A stretch of 45,067 bases of DNA from Dehalococcoidia bacterium (GCA_021295965.1 JAGWBI010000011.1:1-45067); one strand, 5' to 3'; shown: positions 33,069 through 41,338, numbered from the stretch's first letter. A program made the numbers and translations. Notes: a model not told the origin generated them from the letters alone.

Positions 33069-34481
33069 GTGTCTGACCAAATCCTCAACACCCTGTTGTC
33101 AATTCCGGGCGTGGACGCAGAGCGGGCCGCCGCCATCGAGTTTTCCGGCGGGATCGACCCCATCCTGCCCACGCCTTTTCGTATCGGCGAGACCGCTGCC
33201 GCCAGCCTCGGCGCGGTGGGCCTGGCCGTCGCCGACCTCTGGGAAATGCGCGCCGGGCGGCGGCAGGACATTGCCGTTGACGCCCGGCAGGCTACGGCCT
33301 CCCTGCGCAGCAGCCGGTACATGACACTGAACGACGCGCCGGCGGCCGGCGAACGGCCTTCGGTGATGGGCGTATATCCGGCCAAGAATGGACGCTGGAA
33401 CTACCTGCACTGTAATTTTCCCAACCACCGGGAGGCAGCGCTGGGCGTGCTGGGCGTGGAGGAAGACCGGGAGGCGGTGCGCCGTGCCGTGGCCCAGTGG
33501 GACGCGCAGGAGCTGGAGGAAGCGATCATAGCGGCGAAAGGCGCCGGCGGCATGGTGCGGTCAATGGCGGAATGGGCGCAGCATCCCCAGTCGGCCGCCG
33601 TTGCTTCGCTGCCGTTGCTGGAGATCGAAAAGATCGGCGACGGCCCGCCGCAGCCCTTGCCCGATGGTTCGCGTCCGCTGTCGGGGGTCCGCGTGCTGGA
33701 TTTGACCCGGGTGCTGGCCGGACCGACCTGCGCCCGCACGCTGGCCGAACACGGAGCGGACGTGCTGAAGATCACCGCCAGCCACCTGCCCAGCAGCGGT
33801 TCCCAGGAACTGGACACGGGACACGGCAAGTTGTCCGCCTACCTGGACCTGCGGGAGCCGGCCGACGTGGATACCCTGAAAGGGCTGGTCAGCGAGGCGG
33901 ACGTTTTCTCCCAGGGTTATCGCCCCGGCACCCTGGCCAGCCGGGGGCTTTCACCGGAAGACCTGGCGCGGCTGCGGCCCGGCATCGTGTACGTGTCCTT
34001 GTCCGCCTTTGGACGAGTGGGGCCATGGGCCGAGCGGCGCGGGTTCGATACGGTGGTGCAGACGGTGAGCGGCATAACCCATCGCCAGGGCGAGCTGTTC
34101 CCGGGGGCAGAGCCGGGGCCGCAGTTCTATCCGGTTTCGGCCATCGACTACCTGACCGGATACCTGATGGCCTATGGCGCGTTGACGGCCCTGGGCCGCC
34201 GCGCCCGTGAAGGCGGCAGCTGGCTGGTCCGCATCTCCCTGGCCCAGACCGGCAAGTGGCTGGTGGACCGGGGGCAGGTTCCCGAGAGCGAGCTCAGTGA
34301 TGTACCGACCGATTTCACGTCCGAGGAGATCGCCCGTTGGCGCATCTCCAGCGAGGTCACCGCGGGGCAATTGAAGCACCTGGGGCCGACGCTGCAACTC
34401 TCGGAAACGCAACCTCACTGGGCCAGGCCCACGGTGCCATTGGGATACCACGACCCGGTATGGACGGCGCGGCCGGCATAG
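33069..34481 (+). CDS. CaiB/BaiF family (class III) CoA-transferase
   Basis: 470 residues from GTG 33069, with AAGGAG upstream; the longer open frame from 32925 overlaps the glycosyltransferase and is rejected. The C-terminal 250 residues carry the family pattern: PLSGVRVLDLTRVLAGPTCARTLAEHGADVLKI, LSAYLDLREP, DVFSQGYRPGTLASRGL and YVSLSAFGRVGPWAERRGFDTVVQTVSGI, in which the Asp of GFDTVVQ is expected to form the acyl-enzyme. The family moves CoA between carboxylic acids. Residues 1-200 are an extra N-terminal region that looks like a second, degenerate family III fold. Substrate unknown. Confidence 0.87.
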   Translation: MSDQILNTLLSIPGVDAERAAAIEFSGGIDPILPTPFRIGETAAASLGAVGLAVADLWEMRAGRRQDIAVDARQATASLRSSRYMTLNDAPAAGERPSVMGVYPAKNGRWNYLHCNFPNHREAALGVLGVEEDREAVRRAVAQWDAQELEEAIIAAKGAGGMVRSMAEWAQHPQSAAVASLPLLEIEKIGDGPPQPLPDGSRPLSGVRVLDLTRVLAGPTCARTLAEHGADVLKITASHLPSSGSQELDTGHGKLSAYLDLREPADVDTLKGLVSEADVFSQGYRPGTLASRGLSPEDLARLRPGIVYVSLSAFGRVGPWAERRGFDTVVQTVSGITHRQGELFPGAEPGPQFYPVSAIDYLTGYLMAYGALTALGRRAREGGSWLVRISLAQTGKWLVDRGQVPESELSDVPTDFTSEEIARWRISSEVTAGQLKHLGPTLQLSETQPHWARPTVPLGYHDPVWTARPA

Positions 34482-34538
34482 AAGCAGCCACGGCTCGGTT
34501 CGGTTGCCGCGCGCCACCGGTCCGGGCGGTCGGAAACG

Positions 34539-35036
34539 TTACGTGTACTGAGGCAATTGACCCCACCGGGACATGGGATTGATTGGCACGTTGTCCGATA
34601 GCATAACTTGAGCATAAGCGCTGTCCAGCGTCACTCGCCGGTCTCTGGTGGTGAGCAGAGCCACCTCGGCTGTGTCGGGATTTCGACGGAGGGCAGCGGA
34701 TATGGAGCGGCGGGCGCCAATCAAACCATAGCGGTCCAACTGCAATTCGCTGTAGATATCGTCAATGTGCAATTGGTGATCCGGGGCGCGTATCAGGGCG
34801 TCCAGGAGGCGCTGGGCGTCCTGTGACACGTTGCCCCTGGTGTCACGCGCGGAGGCTTCGGTCCAGGTATGTTCGCGGTCCGGAACGGCCGGCGGTGGTT
34901 GCTCTTCGACGGCGTCACCAACCGGCTCATCGCCGGCGCTCGGTTTGCCTGCCGCTCGGTGCCCACTTGCCAGAGCGCGGATTACCGCTATGACCTCCTG
35001 ACTTTCGCCGGAGATGGTGAGGTTAACAGTGGCCAT
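34539..35036 (-). CDS. Uncharacterised protein, possible DNA-binding domain
   Basis: 165 residues on the minus strand, with CAGGAAAC ahead of the ATG at 35036. It begins with a short beta segment (MATVNLTISGES) and a helix, then a Pro/Glu-rich linker (about 32-65). Residues about 70-145 (DAQRLLDALIRAP, IDDIYSELQLDRYGLIGARRSISAALRRN, RRVTLDSAYAQVM, split across that span) look like a winged-helix-type domain. No known family is recognised. It converges with the CoA-transferase and has an AT-rich upstream region. Confidence 0.6.
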   Translation of the reverse strand: MATVNLTISGESQEVIAVIRALASGHRAAGKPSAGDEPVGDAVEEQPPPAVPDREHTWTEASARDTRGNVSQDAQRLLDALIRAPDHQLHIDDIYSELQLDRYGLIGARRSISAALRRNPDTAEVALLTTRDRRVTLDSAYAQVMLSDNVPINPMSRWGQLPQYT

Positions 35037-35418
35037 TGTGTTGTTTCCTGTTTGGGGGGTTGGAAGTACAGGTTTCCAAAGGTTATTTATACTCTTGAGA
35101 GTTAAATTGCAATGTTAATATCAAAATTAGCACCCGCTGTTTTCAGATTTCGCGACAAGTATCAAAACCGGGTTCGCGTGCGGTATTGACGAATGGGGTT
35201 TAATTTGTCCTGAAGAAAGTTGGCGGTTTGCGGTGTCGCAGTAGCGCAAGGTTGTCGTTGCCGACCAATGCGCCTGCTGCAATAATGACGACGTTACAAG
35301 CAGTAGATGGTAGCCGGGCAGGCATGACTCGGCAGAGAATTTCGGCCGGAATACAACAGGATCAAGTTTTGGCGCCCGCGCTCGGTATGTCCGTTTTTGC
35401 CATGATGAGGTGAGATGA
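35037..35418. other. AT-richer intergenic region between divergent genes
   Basis: This 382-base gap has clearly lower GC than its surroundings in its left third. It contains the probable promoter of the minus-strand gene at 34539-35036, and must hold the promoter of the permease. I see no tRNA, no terminator and no convincing ORF; the 106-codon minus-strand frame here has non-coding-like composition. Confidence 0.5.
35086..35112 (-). promoter_or_regulatory. Probable promoter of the minus-strand unknown gene
   Basis: On the minus strand: TTGCAA (35112-35107), a 15-base spacer, and TATAAA (35091-35086), 50 bases before the ATG at 35036. The spacer is shorter than ideal. It contains the small inverted repeat CTCT-TG-AGAG (plus strand 35092-35101), a possible operator. 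Confidence 0.4.
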
Positions 35419-37152
35419 TTGGCTGCAACATACGTAAACGATAACATCCGCTACGAACCGGACGAGCATCCGCCCGGCCTGCTGACCATCGGCGCCGGCG
35501 TTCAGGCCGCAATGGTTATCATTGGCGGCATCGTCCTGGCTGTGGTACTGGTCTTCCGTATCGCCGAGCAACCGGAGACCTACCTGGCGTGGGGCGTGTT
35601 CGCGGCAATGTTGGTCAGTGGAGTAACCACCATCCTCCAGGCGGTACGCGTTTGGAGGGTCGGGACCGGCCACATACTGATAATGGGCACGTCCGGGGCG
35701 TTCATCGCCGTCTGCGTGGCCGCGTTGGTGGAGGGAGGGCCGGCGGTGATGGCGAGCCTGGTCATCGTGTCGTCGCTGTTCCAGTTCGCGCTGGCCGCGC
35801 GGCTTTCGATGCTGCGCCGGATTTTTACGCCGGTGGTATCGGGGACGGTGATCATGCTGATCGCCGCCACCATAATGCCCATCGTATTCGATATGCTGTC
35901 GCAGGTCCCGGAGGGCACTCCGTCGGCTGCGCCGCCGCTGGTGGCGTTAGTGACGATAGTCTCTGTGGTGGTGTTCGTGCTCCGCGCGCCCCCGGCGTGG
36001 CGATTGTGGTCGCCGGTCATCGGCATAGTGGTGGGTTGCGCGGTGTCGGCTCCCTTTGGGATGTATGACGTGCAGTATGTGAAGGATGCCGCGTGGGCGG
36101 GCATTCCGGTGGGAGGATGGCCGGGGATTGACGTGACGCCTGGAGTTGAGTTCTTGGCGTTGTTGCCGGCTTTCATCGTGGTGACGTTTGTGGGAGCCAT
36201 CGAAACCATCGGCGACGGGGTGGCGATCCAGCGGGTATCCCGGCGCCGGCCGCAGGCAACTGACTACCGGGTGGTGCAGGGGGCGTTATCCGCCGACGGC
36301 GTCGGCAACTTCCTCTCCGGCCTCGCCGGCACGGTTCCCAACACCACCTACTCCACCAGTATTTCCCTGGCCGAGGTGACCGGCATCGCGGCCCGACGGG
36401 TTGGCATCGTCGTGGGCGCAATCTTCGTGGCGTTGGCGTTTTTTCCGAAAATTACGGCGCTGCTGATCGCTATTCCATCACCCGTAGCCGCGGCCTACGT
36501 GGGCGTGTTGATTGCGCTGCTCTTTGTGCAGGGGATGCGGATCATCATCCAGGACGGCCTTGACCACCGGAAGGCTACAGTGGCCGGGATTTCGTTCTGG
36601 GTCGGAGTCGGGTTCCAGAACGGGGTAATTTTCCCGAATCTCCTGGGCGGTGGCTTCGTGGGCGTCTTGCTCGGCAACGGCATGACCTCCGGCGCCATCG
36701 TGGCGGTTCTGATGATGGCGTTCATGGAGCTGACCAAGCCACGCCGGCGCCGATTGCGCACGGCACTGGACGACGACGCGCCGGCGCGGGTGGACGAGTT
36801 CCTGCGCGGATTTGCCACCCGGTTGAGATGGGACGGGCCGGCGGCGGACCGACTGGCGGCGGCCGGAGAAGAAACCCTGGCGATACTGATGCAAGAGGAC
36901 GAAGACGCCGAAACGCAGCGTCGTCTGACGGTGAGCGCGCGGCGGGAAGGGAACGTGGCGGAGCTGGAGTTCGTCGCGGCGCTGGAAAGCGATAACGTAG
37001 AAGACCGGCTGGCCTATCTCAGCGCGTTGCCCACAGTGCCCGACGAGGGAGAAGTTTCCTTCCGCCTGCTGCACCACTACGCCTCGCAGGTACGCCACCA
37101 GCAGTACCACGGCCTCGACGTGATAACAGTGCAGGTAGCCGGGGCGACGTAG
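35419..37152 (+). CDS. Xanthine/uracil permease family (NCS2/SLC23) with soluble C-terminal extension
   Basis: 577 residues from TTG 35419 (GAGGTG 6 bases upstream). Residues 20-440 form the polytopic NCS2 transporter: GHILIMGTSGAFIAV and FVGAIETIGDGVAIQRVS (the substrate-site region with Glu and Asp), then GNFLSGLAGTVPNTTYSTSISLAEVTG with the family's N-T-x-x-S signature. Residues about 455-577 are an extra cytoplasmic domain: FLRGFATRLRWDGPAADRLAAAGEETLAILM, a charged linker, then strand and helix stretches ending YHGLDVITVQVAG. This tail resembles an anti-sigma/GHKL-type ATP-binding fold (the EETL helix in place of the N-box), a tentative reading. Substrate probably a nucleobase or related compound. 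Confidence 0.87.
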   Translation: MAATYVNDNIRYEPDEHPPGLLTIGAGVQAAMVIIGGIVLAVVLVFRIAEQPETYLAWGVFAAMLVSGVTTILQAVRVWRVGTGHILIMGTSGAFIAVCVAALVEGGPAVMASLVIVSSLFQFALAARLSMLRRIFTPVVSGTVIMLIAATIMPIVFDMLSQVPEGTPSAAPPLVALVTIVSVVVFVLRAPPAWRLWSPVIGIVVGCAVSAPFGMYDVQYVKDAAWAGIPVGGWPGIDVTPGVEFLALLPAFIVVTFVGAIETIGDGVAIQRVSRRRPQATDYRVVQGALSADGVGNFLSGLAGTVPNTTYSTSISLAEVTGIAARRVGIVVGAIFVALAFFPKITALLIAIPSPVAAAYVGVLIALLFVQGMRIIIQDGLDHRKATVAGISFWVGVGFQNGVIFPNLLGGGFVGVLLGNGMTSGAIVAVLMMAFMELTKPRRRRLRTALDDDAPARVDEFLRGFATRLRWDGPAADRLAAAGEETLAILMQEDEDAETQRRLTVSARREGNVAELEFVAALESDNVEDRLAYLSALPTVPDEGEVSFRLLHHYASQVRHQQYHGLDVITVQVAGAT

Positions 37153-37243
37153 CGACGGCCTTCGCGGCTGGAACGTAAGCGGCGGGACTTCCCAACTTCT
37201 GACGATCCACGGGAGACGGCGCGCACGGACCGGGCGACCAGGC

Positions 37244-37277
37244 TTGCAGATTCCACAGCTATGTGTAAAATGTACAT
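37244..37277 (+). promoter_or_regulatory. Promoter and candidate PadR operator for the PHA cluster
   Basis: TTGCAG (37244-37249), 16-base spacer, TAAAAT (37266-37271). Six bases later is the ATG at 37278, with no Shine-Dalgarno, so the transcript probably starts at or next to the start codon (leaderless). ATGT (37261-37264), nine bases, ACAT (37274-37277) spans the -10 and resembles the ATGT/ACAT operators of PadR regulators, suggesting autorepression. Confidence 0.55.
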
Positions 37278-37706
37278 ATGGTTGATACCGAACAACCCGC
37301 CAACCGCCGGTTGCCGAAGAACTTCCTCACCCCCTGGGTGCTGTTGGTGCTGAAACAGTGGAGCCTGCACGGCTACCTGATAATGCAGCAGCTGAATAGC
37401 ATGGGGTTCGCCGAGGTGGACCATCCAACGCTATACCGTGAATTGCGCCGGCTGGAGAAGGATGGCCACGTGGAGTCGGAATGGCAGACCGACGGCAGCG
37501 GGCCGGCCAAGCGCGTGTATCGTATCACCGAAGCCGGGGAGCAGTTGCTGATGGGGTGGACGGAAGTGGTCTCCGGTTACCAGCGCATGATCGCCGGTTT
37601 CTTCGACCTGTACGCCCAGGCATTCGGCATGGCCCCACCTACGACGGGGGGCGCCCCAACGGCTGAGCCGGATGCCGATGGTAACAACGACGCAACAGAA
37701 TCGTAA
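37278..37706 (+). CDS. PadR family regulator (PhaQ-like), probable PHA-responsive repressor
   Basis: 142 residues. FLTPWVLLVLKQWSLHGYLIMQQLN and HPTLYRELRRLEKDGHVESEW form the PadR winged helix, followed by GPAKRVYRITEAGEQLL. It has the short C-terminal helix of PadR subfamily members, then a disordered Pro/Asp tail. In Bacillus megaterium the PadR-type PhaQ represses the PHA operon and senses the polymer. Here the gene sits directly before phasin, PhaC and PhaE, giving the same order. The family membership is clear; the PhaQ role is inferred from context. Confidence 0.8.
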   Translation: MVDTEQPANRRLPKNFLTPWVLLVLKQWSLHGYLIMQQLNSMGFAEVDHPTLYRELRRLEKDGHVESEWQTDGSGPAKRVYRITEAGEQLLMGWTEVVSGYQRMIAGFFDLYAQAFGMAPPTTGGAPTAEPDADGNNDATES

Positions 37707-37709
37707 ACA

Positions 37710-37733
37710 AAAGGCCGTATCCTAAAGGCCGTA
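37710..37733 (+). repeat. Short direct repeat upstream of the phasin gene
   Basis: AAAGGCCGTA occurs at 37710-37719 and again at 37724-37733, a 14-base period, in the short gap between the regulator and phasin genes. It could be an operator or an incidental duplication. The AGGAGG of the phasin gene follows. Confidence 0.4.
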
Positions 37734-37754
37734 AACCACCAGGAGGCTCGCAAC

Positions 37755-38258
37755 GTGCCAACCACCGTAACCGAATCCGCCCAGGAACTGGTCAAGACCT
37801 ACAACGAGATGATGTCCCGGAGTTTCGCCGCAGCCCAGGCCGGCTGGGAACAGACCGCCGCTGCAACGAAAACCGTGGCAGAAGCCGCGCAGACCGAGCA
37901 GGACGCCGCCGGCAAGGTCTGGGAACGGACCATCGCCCACTCCAGGGACCGGGCGGAAAAGATGTCTGAACTGGCTCGGTCATATTCCGCCGCGCCCGCC
38001 TCCGGCATGAACGCGGAAACCAAGGAAATCGTCGATGGCATAGTTTCCGCCGACCAGGAGTTCTTCAAGTCCTGCGCCGAGTACACCCTGGCCGCGGAGC
38101 AGCGTCGGGCCCGTCTCGCCGCCGAGATGATACGGGCCAATGCTGATCTCGCCGCCTCCGGGCAGGAAGTGGTCAAAAGCGCGTTTGATTACGGTCGCGC
38201 GCTGATGGACTGGTCTTTCGCGGTGACCCGCGGCTCCGCGCCCACCGCTCCGTTCTGA
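37755..38258 (+). CDS. phaP: Phasin-like PHA granule-associated protein
   Basis: 167 residues from GTG 37755 with AGGAGG upstream. The protein is almost all amphipathic helix, Ala- and Glu/Lys-rich, without Cys catalytic motifs or membrane segments: QELVKTYNEMMSRSFAAAQAGWEQTAAATK and EYTLAAEQRRARLAAEMI are typical. Phasins coat polyhydroxyalkanoate granules and limit their size. Sequence identity alone is weak evidence; its place between the PadR regulator and PHA synthase makes the assignment likely. PhaC starts 40 bases downstream. Confidence 0.72.
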   Translation: MPTTVTESAQELVKTYNEMMSRSFAAAQAGWEQTAAATKTVAEAAQTEQDAAGKVWERTIAHSRDRAEKMSELARSYSAAPASGMNAETKEIVDGIVSADQEFFKSCAEYTLAAEQRRARLAAEMIRANADLAASGQEVVKSAFDYGRALMDWSFAVTRGSAPTAPF

Positions 38259-38298
38259 CCCACCCCCGCCCGCAATCGCAGCCCAAAGGAGAGTTCCC

Positions 38299-39375
38299 GT
38301 GGTCAATGCCACCGAGCAAGGCTCCCAATTTCAGCAGGAAGTCCAGCAGCAATGGCAACGCTTCCAGGCCCTGATGGACGCCTTCGTCGTCAACCCGGCC
38401 GACCCGCCCGCCGAGGTGACGCCCTACGAGGTCATCTGGAAGCGGGGCAACACCCGATTGCTGCGCTACGGTTCCCGCGATAGGGAAACCAAGAGCCTGC
38501 CCTATCTAATCGTGCCGTGGCTGGGCATTAGCCGGACGTATGTCCTCGACCTGTTGCCGGGCAACAGCATGATCGAGTACCTGGTAAACCAGGGCCATGA
38601 CGTGTACCTGCTGGACTGGGGCGTCGTTGGCGAAGAGGACCGGGAACTGGGTTTTGAGGAAGGGGTCTTCAAGATCATCCCACGGGCCATCGAGCGGGCG
38701 CTGGAAGCCTCCGGCGCGACGGAGATCACGCTGAACGGCATCTGCCTGGGCGGCACCCTCAGCGCGGCGTACCTGGCGCTGCATCCCGACGCGCCGGTGC
38801 GCAACTTCGTGGCGGTGGTGACGCCGATCAACTTCGAGGAAGGCGGAATGTTCCGCACCTGGCTGGACGAACGATATTTCCCGGCTGACCTGATCGTCGA
38901 TCACTTCGGCAGCCTGCCATCCGTCCTGATGAACACCGGGTTCAAGATGCTGCGCCCGACGCTGGAAGCCCAGGCCATGGCGGGACTGTGGTCCAACGCA
39001 ACCCGCCCCGGTTACGTGGAGAGCTACAAGGCCATGAGCCGCTGGGCCAACGACTTCGTAGCCATGCCGGGCCGTTTCTTCCGCCAATTGTCCAAGAACC
39101 TGTACGGCAAGAACGAAATGATACGCGGCGAGTTCGCCATCAATGGCCGGACGGTCAACCTGTCGCACATCCGCCAGCCGCTGCTGGTGGCGGCGGCAAG
39201 CCAGGACTACATCGTGCCGTCGCCGGCGGCGCGGAGCCTCATGGATGTGGTTTCCAGCGAGGACAAGGAGTTCGTGGAACTGCCCGGCGGCCACATTTCC
39301 GTCTTCTCCGGCCGGCAGGCCCATCAGACCCTTTGGCCGAAGATCGACGAGTGGGTCTCGGCCCGGTCGAACTAA
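38299..39375 (+). CDS. phaC: Class III polyhydroxyalkanoate synthase, PhaC subunit
   Basis: 358 residues, the size of class III (not class I) PhaC. It polymerises (R)-3-hydroxyacyl-CoA at the granule surface. The lipase-like box is GICLGG with Cys149, the acid Asp303 (ASQDYIVPS) and His332 (GGHISVFSG). These positions match the Allochromatium vinosum class III enzyme almost residue for residue, from memory. VYLLDWG and the N-terminal PYEVIWKRGNTRLLRY are further family features. GTG start with AAAGGAG upstream. The required PhaE partner follows 43 bases later. Confidence 0.93.
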   Translation: MVNATEQGSQFQQEVQQQWQRFQALMDAFVVNPADPPAEVTPYEVIWKRGNTRLLRYGSRDRETKSLPYLIVPWLGISRTYVLDLLPGNSMIEYLVNQGHDVYLLDWGVVGEEDRELGFEEGVFKIIPRAIERALEASGATEITLNGICLGGTLSAAYLALHPDAPVRNFVAVVTPINFEEGGMFRTWLDERYFPADLIVDHFGSLPSVLMNTGFKMLRPTLEAQAMAGLWSNATRPGYVESYKAMSRWANDFVAMPGRFFRQLSKNLYGKNEMIRGEFAINGRTVNLSHIRQPLLVAAASQDYIVPSPAARSLMDVVSSEDKEFVELPGGHISVFSGRQAHQTLWPKIDEWVSARSN

Positions 39376-39418
39376 CGCCCTTGTGCGTGACGCACCAACC
39401 CTAAGGGAGCGCCCAGCA

Positions 39419-40138
39419 ATGACTACCGCAGACAATGGAGCCGGCGGCGCCGGCAACAGCGCGGCCGCCTTTTTTGAAGCGTGGCAGGATATGTTCCGGA
39501 AACAGACCGAAGCCTGGACCCAGGCGACATCGAACCTGGGCGGCTTCGCGCCGCCGAATCCGGGCGCAACGCCCTTTGGAGCGTTTCCGTTCGGCTCCTT
39601 CCCCTTCGGCTTTCCGCCGGGCGGAGGAACGCCCGGTTCCAACCCCTTCAGCGCTCCATTCAATCCGGCCGACTTCATGCAGCAGTGGCAACGGATGTTC
39701 GAGACCTGGCAGGCCCAGTGGAATACCGGGCAGGATGCCGGGACCGGCGCGATTTCAATAGAAGAAGCCCAACGGCAGTGGTCGCGCTACCTGGAGTCCA
39801 TGGCCACCACCTTCGCGGAGACGATGAGCAGCGAAGAATTCTCCAAGGCGCTGGGCAAGTATATGGAGCAGTCCCTGGCGTGGCAGGAGCGCGTGGCGAA
39901 ACAGGTCAACCCGCAGATCAACGCGATGCTGCGGTCGTACAACCTGCCTTCGCGCAGCCAGATGGACCGGCTGTTCGCCCGCGTCATCGGAATCGAGGAA
40001 AAGCTGGACGACCTGGAGGACGAACTCCGCAAGTTCCGCGCCGAGATGCGGGAAGTGCGCCGCACGCAAAGCAGCCGAAGCCGGTCGGCTCGCGCAACGG
40101 CAAACGCCGCGGCCGAGGACGCGAACGAATCGGCCTGA
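39419..40138 (+). CDS. phaE: PHA synthase subunit PhaE
   Basis: 239 residues from ATG 39419 with AAGGGAG upstream. After a short helix comes a Phe/Gly/Pro-rich low-complexity stretch (about residues 42-78, repeating PFG units). A helical body follows, then LPSRSQMDRLFARVIGIEEKLDDLEDELRKFRAE across about 179-212, the diagnostic C-terminal coiled-coil of class III PhaE. The last 25 residues are Arg/Ala-rich and disordered. PhaE activates PhaC in the heteromeric enzyme. The PFG-rich insert is longer than I recall from typical PhaE and may help granule surface binding. Confidence 0.88.
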   Translation: MTTADNGAGGAGNSAAAFFEAWQDMFRKQTEAWTQATSNLGGFAPPNPGATPFGAFPFGSFPFGFPPGGGTPGSNPFSAPFNPADFMQQWQRMFETWQAQWNTGQDAGTGAISIEEAQRQWSRYLESMATTFAETMSSEEFSKALGKYMEQSLAWQERVAKQVNPQINAMLRSYNLPSRSQMDRLFARVIGIEEKLDDLEDELRKFRAEMREVRRTQSSRSRSARATANAAAEDANESA

Positions 40139-40195
40139 TTATACGAACTGGGGACACCCGCGCCGGCGTAATGGCGCTGCAATTGAGTTGATTTT

Positions 40196-40229
40196 CCTGT
40201 AGGGGCGAATAATCATTCGCCCCTACAGG
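40196..40229. repeat. Palindromic element, TAGGGGCGAAT family, copy 3
   Basis: A perfect 15-base-pair inverted repeat (CCTGTAGGGGCGAAT / ATTCGCCCCTACAGG) around AATC, 57 bases after the phaE stop. The 26-base core is identical to the copy at 5669-5696. Confidence 0.87.
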
Positions 40230-40356
40230 CATTTCGATGGCATTGGCTCAACCGCACCGCCAGGTACGGTACGCTTCCCTTCATCGCCGCAACCCTTACC
40301 GCGTCGTATGAAGGGTGCTATAGTGGCGACCAATCCCCCTTGCCGATGGTGGTGAC

Positions 40357-41047
40357 ATGTCCACGCAGCCCGGTTCCGACGAGCAGTCAGCCAACGAACG
40401 CATTGGTATGCGTATTGAGCAGGTCCTGGTCGGTCCGCCCCACGAGGGTGACGCCGGCGAGGGGCTGCTGATACGCACCACTCGGGGCGACATTCCAGCC
40501 ATCCTGCACGCCGCGCCGGATACGACCCGGGCGGTGATTTGGGTGTGCGGGGCCCGGGGCGGGTTCGGCGGCCCGGGCAGCGGCCTGTATGCCGAGCTGG
40601 CCCAGGAGTTCATCGGGCAGGGCATCACGTCGCTCCGTATGGACTATCGCCATCCCAATCAGATCCACGAATGCGCGCTGGACCTGGTGGCCGGCGCGGG
40701 CTTTCTGAGCGCCGTCGGATACGGGCCGGCCGTGGTGGTGGGACATTCCTTTGGTGGAGCGGTGGTCATCGCCGCCGGTTCGGTCAGCGACCACATCGGC
40801 GCGGTGGTTTCCCTGTCGCCACAGACCTACGGCGCGCAGGGGGCCGGCCTGCTGTCGCCCAAACCGCTGCTGGTGGTGCATGGCAAGGCTGACACGCGCC
40901 TGCCCTTCTCCTGTGCCGTCGCCATTCACGACTGGGCCAAAGAGCCGCGCGAACTGGTGCTCTACGAAGGAGTGTAGGGAGGAACTGGCCGACCTGCTGC
41001 GGCGCTGGATACCGGACCGGCTGCCGGTCGTCGCCCCTACCGAGTAA
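40357..41047 (+). pseudogene. Alpha/beta hydrolase with frameshift at the catalytic-His region
   Basis: From ATG 40357 the frame reads 206 residues to TAG at 40975. VWVCGARGG-like and GYGPAVVVGHSFGGAVV hold the nucleophile Ser131, and LLVVHGKADTRLPF the Asp179. It ends LVLYEGV just where the family's His motif (usually G-x-x-H-x-x) should follow. The expected C-terminal helix (REELADLLRRWIPDRLPVVAPTE) is present in the +1 frame, ending at TAA 41047. A deletion of a few codons plus frameshift, or a sequencing error, appears to have removed the catalytic His. The product as read would lack it and is probably inactive. Confidence 0.6.
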
Positions 41048-41099
41048 ATGGCATTCACCGTCGGCGATTTCGTGAGACTGTTATGATTTAGACACCACT

Positions 41100-41330
41100 A
41101 TGGTGAACGCAATCAAGTCACTATGGCGTTGGTTGACTGATGACAACTGGCAGCGGCGTCATTTTGTCCTTTCGCCCTTTGGCATAGCTGCAACAACCCT
41201 GCTGGTGACGCACTTGGACGATGCGGCAAACCGACCGCCTATCGCGCACTTCGACGAGATGGCGGCTCTGGTGAGCATCAGCGCAGTCATGTACGGCATG
41301 GTTGCGGTGCTTGTAGAATCATTAGGATAG
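41100..41330 (+). CDS. Small membrane protein, 76 aa, unknown
   Basis: From ATG 41100. An N-terminal Trp/Arg-rich amphipathic region (SLWRWLTDDNWQRRHF) is followed by two weakly hydrophobic segments (FGIAATTLLVTHL and MAALVSISAVMYGMVAVLVESLG). No ribosome binding site is clear. The next small ORF begins 8 bases after its stop, with an SD-like AGGATAGGA overlapping the stop. No homology recognised. Confidence 0.42.
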   Translation: MVNAIKSLWRWLTDDNWQRRHFVLSPFGIAATTLLVTHLDDAANRPPIAHFDEMAALVSISAVMYGMVAVLVESLG

Positions 41331-41338
41331 GAAAAGCG

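Noticed and set aside
35127-35447. 106-codon minus-strand ORF in the AT-richer gap
   Set aside because: No SD, non-coding-like composition and overlap with the permease start; no motif.
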